Of a stretch of DNA of 64,000 nucleotides, positions 42,306 to 51,830 are shown piece after piece. The notes under the pieces were generated by a model that saw only the letters and a program-made list of their open reading frames with translations, was not told the origin of the DNA and searched no databases. Position 1 is the first letter of the stretch. Every line of letters begins with the position of its first letter. The translations under genes and the position numbers were made by a program. Origin of the DNA: Jiangella alkaliphila (lineage in GTDB: Bacteria; Actinomycetota; Actinomycetes; Jiangellales; Jiangellaceae); contig NZ_LT629791.1 of the NCBI RefSeq assembly GCF_900105925.1, positions 1,984,001 through 2,048,000 on the forward strand. The letters are read 5' to 3'.

Positions 42306-43981
42306 CCGAGAACGACAAGCGCTGGGACGAGCGCGTCGACGCCTGGACGCGCGACCGGGTCGCCGCCGACTACGGACGGGTCCCGCCGCGGCGCGCGGAG
42401 TACACGACCTTGTCGGGCGCGCCGGTCAAGGACGTCTACACGCACGCGGACCTCCGGGACCTGGATCCCGCCGAGGACATCGGGCTGCCGGGCGAGTACC
42501 CCTACACCCGCGGCGTGCACGCCACCATGTATCGCGGCCGGCCGTGGACGATCCGGCAGGTGGCCGGCTTCGGCCAGGCCGAGGACACCAACAACCGGTA
42601 CAAGTACTTGCTGGAGACCGGCCAGACCGGTCTGTCGACGGACTTCGACCTGCCGACGCTGCTGGGCTACGACTCCGACCACGAGGTCTACCGGCGTGAG
42701 GTCGGCCGCATCGGTGTCGCCGTCGACACCGTCGTCGACATGCACGCCCTCTTCGACGGCATCCCGCTGGACCAGATCTCCACGTCGATGACGATCAACC
42801 CGTCGGCGGCCGTGCTCCTCGCCATGTACCGCGTGGTGGCCGACGAACGGGGCATCTCGGGGAAGGTGCTCACCGGGACCACCCAGAACGACATCCTCAA
42901 GGAGTACATCGCCCAGAACGAGTTCATCTTCCCGCCGCTGCCCTCCGTGCAGCTGGTGGTCGACACGATGGAGTACGGCGCCGACGTCATGCCGCGGTTC
43001 AACCCGCTCAACGTCTGCGGCTACCACATCCGCGACGCGGGGGCGACGGCCGTCGAAGAGGTCGGGCTCACCATCAGCAACGCGCTGTGCTACCTGGAGC
43101 ATGCGATCGAGCGGGGCATCGACGTCGACCGGCTGGCGCCGCGGGTGTCGTTCTTCTGGGACGTGCACAACAACTTCTTCGAGGAGGCCGCCAAGCTCCG
43201 GGCGGCCCGCCGGCTGTGGGCTCGGCTCACCCGCGAACGTCTGGGCGCGAAGGACCCCCGGTCGTGGCTGATGCGGGCGCACTGCCAGACCGCCGGCGTC
43301 TCGCTCACCGCGCAGCAGCCGTACAACAACGTCGCGCGGACGGCGATCCAGGCCCTCGCGGCGGTCTTGGGCGGCACGCAGTCGCTGCACACGAACTCGC
43401 TGGACGAGGCGCTGTCGATCCCGTCGGAGAGCGCCATCAAGATCGCGGTCCGGACCCAGGCGATCATCCTGCACGAGACCGGCGTCGCCGACATCGTCGA
43501 CCCGCTGGCCGGCTCGTACTACGTGGAGTCGCTCACGTCCCAGATCGAGCAGGACGCCCGCGAGCTGATCGAGCGCATCGACGGCATGGGCGGCATGATC
43601 GAGGCGGTGCAGTCGGGCTACGCGGTGCAGTTGATCTCCGACTCGGCCTGGGAGCAGCAGGTCAAGGTCGAGAGCAACGACACGATCACCGTGGGCGTCA
43701 ACGACTACGTCGACGAGAACGAGACCCAGGACCTCGAGATCGACCGGCCGGTGCCGGGCGTCATGGAACGCCAGATGACGCGGCTGGCCGAGGTGAAGCG
43801 GTCGCGTGAGGACCGCCAGGTCACCGCGACGCTCCGGGCGATCGAGAAGGCCGCGCCCGACCTGCACCACAACCTCATGCCGTTGATCGAGGACGCCGTG
43901 CGGGCACGGGCCACGGTCGGCGAGATCTGTGACGTGTTGCGCGGCGTGTGGGGTCACCACCAGCCGTCGACCGTGTTCTGA
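42293..43981 (+). CDS. hcmA: B12-dependent acyl-CoA mutase, large (substrate) subunit, HcmA type
   Basis: ATG at 42293, ten bases after AAGGAGG; 562 residues, the length of stand-alone large subunits without a B12 domain. It follows the methylmalonyl-CoA mutase fold (ATMYRGRPWTIRQ, SFFWDVHNNFFEEAAKLRAA, THS-type HCQTAG, GGTQSLHTNSLDEA). Specificity positions: Val90 (Tyr89 in methylmalonyl-CoA mutase, Ile90 in 2-hydroxyisobutyryl-CoA mutase), Asp117 (Ala116; Asp117 in HcmA), Gln208 (Arg207; Gln in HcmA and isobutyryl-CoA mutase) and His245 (His244, conserved). This excludes a carboxylated substrate and fits a short branched acyl-CoA with an alpha hydroxy or amino group. With the ammonia-lyase next to it, 2-aminoisobutyryl-CoA to 3-aminobutyryl-CoA is my proposal. 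Confidence 0.9.
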   Translation: MDPMTENDKRWDERVDAWTRDRVAADYGRVPPRRAEYTTLSGAPVKDVYTHADLRDLDPAEDIGLPGEYPYTRGVHATMYRGRPWTIRQVAGFGQAEDTNNRYKYLLETGQTGLSTDFDLPTLLGYDSDHEVYRREVGRIGVAVDTVVDMHALFDGIPLDQISTSMTINPSAAVLLAMYRVVADERGISGKVLTGTTQNDILKEYIAQNEFIFPPLPSVQLVVDTMEYGADVMPRFNPLNVCGYHIRDAGATAVEEVGLTISNALCYLEHAIERGIDVDRLAPRVSFFWDVHNNFFEEAAKLRAARRLWARLTRERLGAKDPRSWLMRAHCQTAGVSLTAQQPYNNVARTAIQALAAVLGGTQSLHTNSLDEALSIPSESAIKIAVRTQAIILHETGVADIVDPLAGSYYVESLTSQIEQDARELIERIDGMGGMIEAVQSGYAVQLISDSAWEQQVKVESNDTITVGVNDYVDENETQDLEIDRPVPGVMERQMTRLAEVKRSREDRQVTATLRAIEKAAPDLHHNLMPLIEDAVRARATVGEICDVLRGVWGHHQPSTVF

Positions 43982-43992
43982 GGAAAGGACGA

Positions 43993-44424
43993 ATGACCAT
44001 GACATCCGCCACCGGCCGTCAGGCACCGCTGAAGGTCGTCATCGCCAAACCGGGTCTCGACGGGCACGACCGAGGCGCCAAGGTCGTGGCGCGGGCGCTG
44101 CGCGACTCGGGCATGGAGGTCGTCTACACCGGCATCTACCAGACGCCGGAGTCGATCCTGCGCGCGGTCGTGCAGGAGGACGCCGACGTCCTCGGCCTGT
44201 CCAGCCTGTCCGGCGCCCACCTCGAGTACGCCGAGGAGCTGTGCGAGCTGCTGCGCAAGAACGACCGCACCGACGTCCTGTTCGTGGTGGGCGGCACGGT
44301 CCCGCCCGAGGACGCCGAGAAGCTCAAGGGCTTCGGCGTCCACGAGGTGTTCGGGCCCGGCACGCCGACGGCGGAGCTGGTCGCGTACATCGCCGGCAAC
44401 GCGCGGCGGGCACGGCTCGCGTGA
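43993..44424 (+). CDS. hcmB: B12-dependent acyl-CoA mutase, small (cobalamin-binding) subunit
   Basis: ATG at 43993 after AGGAAAGGACG; 143 residues. Cobalamin-binding motifs are complete: DGHDRG (DxHxxG, lower axial His ligand), SSLSG and VVGGTVP. It is a free B12 subunit as in HcmB and IcmB. Gene order large-small and the 11-base gap suggest equal expression. Its stop overlaps the S58 peptidase start (GTGA). Confidence 0.92.
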   Translation: MTMTSATGRQAPLKVVIAKPGLDGHDRGAKVVARALRDSGMEVVYTGIYQTPESILRAVVQEDADVLGLSSLSGAHLEYAEELCELLRKNDRTDVLFVVGGTVPPEDAEKLKGFGVHEVFGPGTPTAELVAYIAGNARRARLA

Positions 44425-45533
44425 CGGCGCGATCCCGCGACCTCGGGATCGTCGTCGGTGCTCTGCCGACCGGCCGGCACAACGCGATCACCGACGTCGG
44501 CGGCGTCCGGGTGGGGCACCACTCGCTGGTGGCCGGTGAGGGAGCGCTGGTCGTGGGCGAGGGGCCGGTGCGCACCGGGGTGACCATCGTCGAACCCCGG
44601 CCGGCGGTCTGGCGGTCGCCGGTCTTCGCCGGACTCCACCGGCTCAACGGCAACGGCGAGATGACCGGGCTGCCGTGGATCCAGGAGAACGGACAGCTCA
44701 CGACCGCGATCGGTCTCACCAACACCCACTCGGTGGGCGTCGTCCGCGACGCGATCGTCGCCCGACTGCACCGCGAGCGGGGCGACGACGAGCTCTACTT
44801 CCACCTGCCCGTCGTGGCGGAGACCTACGACGGCATCCTCAGCGACATCAACGGACAGCACGTCACGGCCGAGCACGTGGACGCGGCCTTCGACGCGCTG
44901 TCCGGCGGCGCCGTGCCGGAGGGGTCGGTGGGCAGCGGGACCGGCATGATCTGCCACGAGTTCAAGGGCGGCATCGGCACGTCGTCGCGGCTGGTCACCG
45001 CCGGCGGCGGGCAGGTCTACACCGTCGGCGTCCTCGTACAGGCCAACCACGGCCGGCGTGGGCGGCTGCGCGTGAACGGCGTGCCGGTGGGCGAGCGGAT
45101 CCCTGCCGACGTCGTCCCCTCGCCGTTCGACGCGGCCATCCGTGCGGCCCGCGGCAGTGGGTCGATCATCGTGCTGATCGCGACGGACGCGCCGCTGCTG
45201 CCGCACCAGTGCGACCGGTTGGCCCAGCGCGCCGCCCTCGGGATCGGCCGCACCGGAGGATCCGGCGAGAACGGCAGCGGCGACCTGATCCTGGCGTTCG
45301 CGACCGGCAACGACGGCCTGCCACGGGTCGGGCTGATCGAGCCGGGCCCGGACGAGATCGAGCTGCGGATGGTCAGCAACGCGGTGGTCAACGGCCTGTT
45401 CGACGCGGTCATCGACGCGACCGAGGAGGCGATCCTGAACGCCATCGTGGCCGCGACGACGTGTGTTGGCCGCGACGGCATCACCGCGGCCGCCCTGGAC
45501 CACGCCCTGCTCCGCGAGGCATACGCCCGGTGA
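44421..45533 (+). CDS. dmpA: S58 DmpA-type aminopeptidase
   Basis: 370 residues from GTG at 44421. Family P1/DmpA marks: ITDVGGVRVGHHSL, IGLTNTHSVGVVRD, GSVGSGTGMICHEFKGGIGTSS (in two motifs), TVGVLVQANHG and IIVLIATDAPLLP. Self-cleavage is expected between Gly247 and Ser248 (GSG-SII), Ser248 then being the N-terminal nucleophile. Known relatives release N-terminal D-Ala, Gly or beta-amino acids from amides and peptides. Within this operon it could release N-terminal Aib. No signal peptide. Confidence 0.92.
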   Translation: MTARSRDLGIVVGALPTGRHNAITDVGGVRVGHHSLVAGEGALVVGEGPVRTGVTIVEPRPAVWRSPVFAGLHRLNGNGEMTGLPWIQENGQLTTAIGLTNTHSVGVVRDAIVARLHRERGDDELYFHLPVVAETYDGILSDINGQHVTAEHVDAAFDALSGGAVPEGSVGSGTGMICHEFKGGIGTSSRLVTAGGGQVYTVGVLVQANHGRRGRLRVNGVPVGERIPADVVPSPFDAAIRAARGSGSIIVLIATDAPLLPHQCDRLAQRAALGIGRTGGSGENGSGDLILAFATGNDGLPRVGLIEPGPDEIELRMVSNAVVNGLFDAVIDATEEAILNAIVAATTCVGRDGITAAALDHALLREAYAR

Positions 45534-47263
45534 CGCCCGACGAGGACGCCGCGTCGCACACCGTGGCCGCTGCGATCGCCGACTACCTGAGCGGTCAGGG
45601 CGTCGAGCGGGTGTTCAGCCTGCCCGGGTCGCACATGAAGCCGATCTGGGCGGAGCTGGCCGGCCGGGGCGTGCGCGTCGTGACGGCGCGGCACGAGGTG
45701 GCCGCCGTGCACATGGCCCAGGCGGAGGCGGACCTGCGCCACCGGCTGGCCGTCGCGATCGTGACCACCGGGCCCGGTCTCACCAACGCGGTGACCGGGA
45801 TCGGCTGCGCCTTCCTCGCCGGCTCGCCCGTGCTGGTGATCTCGACCCGGCCGCCGGACGAGCAGGCCGGCATGGGCGCCCTGGAGGAGATCGACCAGGC
45901 CGCGATCGTCGCGCCGGTCTGCCGCTCGGTGGAGGTCGTCCGCTCGCCCCGCCACGTCGTCGATCGCCTGGACCGCGCCGTGAGCGCCGCGCTGGGCGAC
46001 GACGGACCCGGCGGCCCGGTGTACGTGGAGTTCGGCACCGAGCTGTTGCGCCGGCCGGCCGCCCCGCCGTACACGGCGTATCCGCGCCGGACGCGGGCGC
46101 CGCGACCGCCCGAGCCCGGCGCCGTCGAGCGGGCCGCCGATGCGATCGCGGCGAGCACGCGGCCGCTGGTGCTGGCCGGCCGCGAGGCGCTCACCGTGCC
46201 CGGCCTGCTGGCGCAGTTCGTGCGCGCGACCGGGGCCGTGTATCTGGACACCCGGGCGAGCCGGGGAGCGATGTCCGAGAGCCTCGCCTCGTTCGTGCCC
46301 GCGGCCCGCGCCCGGGCGATGGCCGAGGCGGACCTGGTGATCACGATCGGCCGGCAGCTGGACTTCGAGGTGGCCTACGGTTCCCCGGCGGTGTTCCGGG
46401 CCGCCGAGGGCTTCCTGCGGATCGGCCGGAACTCCGAGGAGGTGCTGGCCAACCGCCGCGGCGACGTCGAGCTGCGCGCCGATCCGCGCTCCGCGCTGGA
46501 GGCCCTCCTGACGGCCGGCGCCACACCGGCCGCACCGGACCACCACTGGCGCGACGACCTCGTGCGGACCAACGCCGGCAAGCGGCGGCGTCTGGCCGAG
46601 ACGATGCGGACCCAGCCGGCCGCGGCCGGCGGGCTCCATCCGTACCAGGTCATCCGTGCGCTCAACGAGCACCTCGACGACGCCGCGATCGTGATCGTCG
46701 ACGGCGGCGACATCCTGTCGTGGTCGCGATCGAGCCTCAAGACGCCGACCTATCTGGACCTCGGCCCGTTCGGCTGCCTCGGCGTGGGTGTGCCGTTCGC
46801 GGTCTCGGCGTCGCTCAACCATCCCGATCGCACGGTCGTCGCGCTCGTCGGGGACGGCGCCCTGGGCTTCAACGTCATGGAACTGGAGACGGCGGTCCGC
46901 GAAGGCGCGCGCTTCGTCGTGGTGGTGGCCGACAACAACGCGTGGAACATCGAACGCGCCGACCAGCTCCAGCACTACCAGGGCAACGTCCTGGGCACGG
47001 AGCTCGGGCCCTGCGCCTGGGACCGGCTGGCCGAGAGCCTCGGCGTCGCCGGATACCGCGCCGGCACCGCGGACGAGCTGAGCGCGGCGCTCGAGGAGGC
47101 CTTCGCCCACGCGCCCGCCCTGGTCGCCGTCAGCGTCTCCCGCGAACCGGTCTCGCCGGACACCAGGAGCGGCCTCGCCCTGGTGCCGGAGTACCACGCG
47201 CTCGCCGCCTGGGACGAGGCGGAACGGACGTGGTTGTCGGGCCGGGCCGATCGGGAGGGCTAG
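45530..47263 (+). CDS. ThDP-dependent enzyme, 2-hydroxyacyl-CoA lyase-like
   Basis: 577 residues from GTG at 45530, overlapping the S58 stop. Three-domain ThDP enzyme: catalytic Glu56 in ARHEVAAVHMA, GPGLTNAVTG, and the cofactor motif GDGALGFN ... ADNN at 441-470. The segment VDGGDILSWSR plus LGPFGCLGVGVPFA resembles acetolactate-synthase-like proteins grouped with 2-hydroxyacyl-CoA lyases and not authentic IlvB. It sits between the peptidase and a second acyl-CoA ligase. Cleaving 2-hydroxyisobutyryl-CoA to acetone and formyl-CoA, known in Actinomycetospora, is one possibility; acyloin formation from acetone-derived units is another. Confidence 0.75.
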   Translation: MTPDEDAASHTVAAAIADYLSGQGVERVFSLPGSHMKPIWAELAGRGVRVVTARHEVAAVHMAQAEADLRHRLAVAIVTTGPGLTNAVTGIGCAFLAGSPVLVISTRPPDEQAGMGALEEIDQAAIVAPVCRSVEVVRSPRHVVDRLDRAVSAALGDDGPGGPVYVEFGTELLRRPAAPPYTAYPRRTRAPRPPEPGAVERAADAIAASTRPLVLAGREALTVPGLLAQFVRATGAVYLDTRASRGAMSESLASFVPAARARAMAEADLVITIGRQLDFEVAYGSPAVFRAAEGFLRIGRNSEEVLANRRGDVELRADPRSALEALLTAGATPAAPDHHWRDDLVRTNAGKRRRLAETMRTQPAAAGGLHPYQVIRALNEHLDDAAIVIVDGGDILSWSRSSLKTPTYLDLGPFGCLGVGVPFAVSASLNHPDRTVVALVGDGALGFNVMELETAVREGARFVVVVADNNAWNIERADQLQHYQGNVLGTELGPCAWDRLAESLGVAGYRAGTADELSAALEEAFAHAPALVAVSVSREPVSPDTRSGLALVPEYHALAAWDEAERTWLSGRADREG

Positions 47264-47266
47264 CGC

Positions 47267-48739
47267 ATGGTGGACACCGTGGTGGCGCAGGTCGGCGCCG
47301 TGGCGCGTGCGCACCCGAACGATCCGGCGCTGATCTTCGACGGTGAGCTCTGGACGTACGCGCAGCTCTGGTCCCGGACCGAGCAGATCGCCCGGGGGCT
47401 GCTCGGCCTCGGACTGCGGCCGGGGCAGCCGGTGGGGATCATCGGCCGGAACGAGTCGGCCTACGTCGCCGCCTATCTGGGCATCATGCGGGCCGGCTGC
47501 GTCGCGGTGCCCGTCAACACGATGCTCGATCTCGCGGCGATCCGCGACCAGCTCGAGTTGGTCGGCGTGCGGACGATCTTCGCCGGGCGGCTGCCCGACG
47601 GGCTCCGGGACGGACTCGAGCAGGACTACCGGCTGCTGGAGCTGGCGGCGCCGCCACGCGGGCCGTCGCGCCCGGCGCTGCCCCGGATCGCGCCGGACAG
47701 CGTCTGCAAGATCATGCTCACCAGCGGCTCGACCGGGCGGCCGAAGGGCGTCGAGCACACGCACGGGTCGATCTTCCACACCGCGCTGCAGATGGCCGCG
47801 GCCCTCCCGTTCGACCGGACCGACCGCGGCCTGGTCTTCCTGCCGCTCTACACCTGTATCCCCGAACACGTCCTCCCCGCGCTGAGCACCGGCGGGTGCC
47901 TGGAGATCCTGCCCGGCTTCGACGTCGACCGGGTTGCCGACGCCTGCACCCGGGCGACGACGTTCGACGCGGTGCCGACGATCCTCAGCCGGCTGGTCGA
48001 GCACGCGCCGTTGCACAAGCTCGCCGGGCTCCGGTGGATCCTGTTCGCCTCCGAGCCGATGCCGGTGCGGCTGCTGGAGACGTGGTGGGACGTTCTGCCC
48101 CGGGTGGAGACGCACCAGTTCTACGGACTGACCGAGCTGGTCAGCGTCTCCGTCGCGTCGCACGCCATGCTGCGGGCCGAGCCGGCGACCGTCGGACGCG
48201 CCTTCCCGACGACCGACCTGCGCCTCGACCCGCTCGAGGGCCATGGCGACGGTGGTGAGATCCTCGCCGCCGGCCCCAGCCGCATGCGCGGCTACTTCGG
48301 CGACGTCACGGCCACGAACGGCGCGCTGACGGCGACGGGCGCGTTGCGGACCGGGGACATCGGCCGGGTCGACGACCGCGGACTCGTCTTCCTGACCGGC
48401 CGGCTCAAGGACATCATCATCTCGGGCGGCTTCAACGTCGCACCGGCGGAGATCGAGGCGGTGGCGTTCCGGCACGGCGGCGTCCAGGAGGCCATCGTCG
48501 TCGGGATCCCGAGCGCCCGGTGGGGCGAGACCCCGGTGGTCGTGGCGGTGCCGAAGCCGGGCAGCGACGTCACCGCCGAGGGTCTGCTCACGTTCTGCCG
48601 CGACGCGTTGCCGAGCTTCAAACGGCCGTCGGCGGCCGCGTTGGTGCCCAGCCTGCCGACCACCGGGATCGGCAAGGGCGACAAGGCCGCGGTGAAGCGG
48701 CTGATCGCCGAGGGGCGGATCGACCTCGTCAGCGCCTGA
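47267..48739 (+). CDS. AMP-forming acyl-CoA ligase, second copy
   Basis: ATG at 47267; 490 residues. TSGSTGRPKG, YGLTELVSVS, RTGDIGRVDDRG, GRLKDIIISGG and the C-terminal TTGIGKGDKAAV mark it as an acyl-CoA synthetase. It is clearly a paralogue of the ligase at 39926-41413, with identical blocks through the adenylation domain, but the two differ around the acyl pocket (LYGMTEVLPLSAAPH against FYGLTELVSVSVASH). The pair probably activates two related acids in the same pathway. Last gene of the operon; convergent with gntR, 6 bases apart. Confidence 0.88.
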   Translation: MVDTVVAQVGAVARAHPNDPALIFDGELWTYAQLWSRTEQIARGLLGLGLRPGQPVGIIGRNESAYVAAYLGIMRAGCVAVPVNTMLDLAAIRDQLELVGVRTIFAGRLPDGLRDGLEQDYRLLELAAPPRGPSRPALPRIAPDSVCKIMLTSGSTGRPKGVEHTHGSIFHTALQMAAALPFDRTDRGLVFLPLYTCIPEHVLPALSTGGCLEILPGFDVDRVADACTRATTFDAVPTILSRLVEHAPLHKLAGLRWILFASEPMPVRLLETWWDVLPRVETHQFYGLTELVSVSVASHAMLRAEPATVGRAFPTTDLRLDPLEGHGDGGEILAAGPSRMRGYFGDVTATNGALTATGALRTGDIGRVDDRGLVFLTGRLKDIIISGGFNVAPAEIEAVAFRHGGVQEAIVVGIPSARWGETPVVVAVPKPGSDVTAEGLLTFCRDALPSFKRPSAAALVPSLPTTGIGKGDKAAVKRLIAEGRIDLVSA

Positions 48740-48745
48740 CGACGG

Positions 48746-49738
48746 TCAGGCTGTGTGGACGGGCGTCGGCACACCGGCCGCCGGCGCCTGGCCGGGCGAC
48801 GGTGCCGTGCCGCGCTTGAGCTGCTGCATGTCGCGCACGACGTCGCTGACCATGCGGATCGACGCGGCGTCGAGCACGTTGCCGAACCGCATGACCTCGA
48901 CCTTGCCGTCGAGCTGTGCCTCGAGGTCGGTCATCTCGTCGGGGATCACGACCAGGTCGACGCCCTCGAGGTCCTTGTCCTCGATGCCGTCGAGCACCTC
49001 GATGTTCTTGATGCCCGAGTCGCGCAGGGAGTCCCTGACCGTGATGGCCTGCTCGTCGGTGCGGTACCAGATGCCGACCGTCCCGTTCTTCGCCACGGAC
49101 GCGATCTGCACGAGCGTCTGGACGTGCGGGGCGACGACGATGGCGACGACCTCGGTCTTCGGCTGGCGCATGAGCCCGCGCACCTCGGCAAGGTGGAAGA
49201 ACGTCGTGAGTACGAGGTCGGCGCGCTCTTCCTCGGGCTCGAACGTGCCGATGACCAGCGGCTTGACCTTGACGCCGATCTTGTCCTCGAGCTCGTTGGC
49301 GAAGTACTTGGCGCGATCGACGTTGCACTCGACGAACGAGACCTTCAACAGGTCGTCCTCGGCGCGCAGCGCCAGGCTCATCACCAGCGACTGGATCTCG
49401 GCGGCGGACAGGCCGAGCTCGATGCACTCGCGGGTGGCCGCCTCCAGCACCTGCCGGGCCTGGTCGCGGGCCAGCGAGCCCTCGCGCTCGGGCCCGGGTC
49501 CGACGACGATGGTCCCGCTGCGACCGCGCCCCTCGACCAGGCCGATCTCACCGAGTTCGGCATAGGCCCGGGCCACGGTGTTGCGGTTGATGTGCAGGTT
49601 GTCGGCGAGCAGGCGGGCACTGGGCAGGGCCTGGCCGGGCCCGAGGTCGCCGGTCTCGATCATGAAGGACAGCTGCGTGACGATCTGCCGGTAGATCGGC
49701 ACATCGGAGTACAGGCTCACCTGGATCTTGTCGACCAC
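48746..49738 (-). CDS. GntR-family regulator with periplasmic-binding-like effector domain
   Basis: Start chosen as GTG at 49738 (GGGGGAAC upstream; in-frame codon at 49771 lacks one). 330 residues: a YtrA-like winged helix (VPIYRQIVTQLSFMIETGDL, LPSARLLADNLHINRNTVAR split, EGRGRSGTIV), then a domain with strand/helix alternation (VKPLVIGTFEPEEERADLVL, AIVVAPHVQTLVQIAS, VDLVVIPDEMTD) like a ligand-binding Rossmann pair. It lies in the middle of the island and faces the dgdA promoter. It is the best candidate to bind GACCTA-N6-TAGGTC; the ligand may be Aib, an Aib peptide or an acyl-CoA. Confidence 0.88.
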   Translation of the reverse strand: MVDKIQVSLYSDVPIYRQIVTQLSFMIETGDLGPGQALPSARLLADNLHINRNTVARAYAELGEIGLVEGRGRSGTIVVGPGPEREGSLARDQARQVLEAATRECIELGLSAAEIQSLVMSLALRAEDDLLKVSFVECNVDRAKYFANELEDKIGVKVKPLVIGTFEPEEERADLVLTTFFHLAEVRGLMRQPKTEVVAIVVAPHVQTLVQIASVAKNGTVGIWYRTDEQAITVRDSLRDSGIKNIEVLDGIEDKDLEGVDLVVIPDEMTDLEAQLDGKVEVMRFGNVLDAASIRMVSDVVRDMQQLKRGTAPSPGQAPAAGVPTPVHTA

Positions 49739-49801
49739 TGCTCGTTCCCCCTCTACAGGTACACGCAGCACAAGTACACCACTGTTGATGGTGTCCAGTC
49801 G

Positions 49802-51197
<1,396 letters not shown>

Positions 51198-51230
51198 CGC
51201 CACACGTTCTGCGGGGGAGATTGCCGAGTT

Positions 51231-51810
51231 GACCGTCCCCCTGCTGCCCATTTTCTTAGGCCGTGGACGCGCGCCTCAAGTCCGCGCCTCTGTGGTGCTT
51301 CTTCGCTGTGCTTCCGGGCTTGGACTTGACCCGCACGTCCCCGGTCTTAAGAACTCGGCAGCTATCAGGGGGACGGGGGACGTGTGGCGACGGGCGGGTC
51401 CTGGTCTGGCGTTACGTCGTGGTCTGCCGTGACGCGAAACGGAGGATTCGGGGCTGGTGGCGTGACTGGGGACCAGGACGTGACGGCAGACCAGGACGCC
51501 GGGTGCTCACCAACCTGGGTGTGGAGCGCGTCCTGGGTGTGAGTCGCGTTTCCGGGCCTCTTTCGGCGGTTCAGCGCGACTCAGACCCAGGACGCGCCTC
51601 ACACCCAGGAAGCCAACGGTGCATTTCGGGCAGGCTGTGCCCGGTTCTTCCCCGTCCCCCTGGTAGCTGCCAGTTCTTAGGCCGCGTGGCCGCGGGTCAA
51701 GCGGTCCCGTCGGCGCGAAGCGCCCATCAGTCCGCTTGAGGCGCGGGTGCGCGGCTAAGAGAATGGGCAGCAGGGGGACGGCCCACTCGGCAGCAGGGGG
51801 ACGGCCCGGT
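51231..51810. repeat. Nested imperfect palindromic non-coding region, about 0.55 kb
   Basis: The 633-base gap between dgdA and the S9 peptidase gene (51198-51830) has no credible gene. It is built of nested inverted repeats. Outer arms 51233-51252 and 51762-51781 are perfect 20-mers. Next inside are GCGCCTCAAG (51271-51280) against 51735-51744, a segment near 51346-51380 against 51650-51680, GTCCTGGTCTG (51399-51409) against 51487-51498, and arms 51514-51548 against 51575-51609 that match at 33 of 35 positions. GGCAGCAGGGGGACGGCCC occurs twice in tandem at the right end. Confidence 0.8.
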
Positions 51811-51830
51811 CGGCAGTTGGGGATTCGCAC

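Noticed and set aside
42293-44424. Methylmalonyl-CoA mutase (MutA/MutB)
   Set aside because: The Arg and Tyr that bind the methylmalonyl carboxylate are Gln208 and Val90 here, and Asp117 matches the hydroxyacyl-CoA mutase.
45530-47263. Acetolactate synthase large subunit (IlvB)
   Set aside because: No IlvN partner, an unusual GGDILSWSR segment, and a context of acyl-CoA enzymes.
45017-48475. A 1152-codon open frame on the minus strand opposite the S58, ThDP and ligase genes
   Set aside because: Antisense to three overlapping, well-recognised genes; composition is that of a shadow frame.
51229-51830. Small ORFs of 67, 158 and 107 codons in the palindromic gap
   Set aside because: They run through inverted repeats, lack ribosome-binding sites and show no protein-like pattern.
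51198-51830. Insertion sequence
   Set aside because: No transposase and no clear target-site duplication were seen, so only a repeat is claimed.
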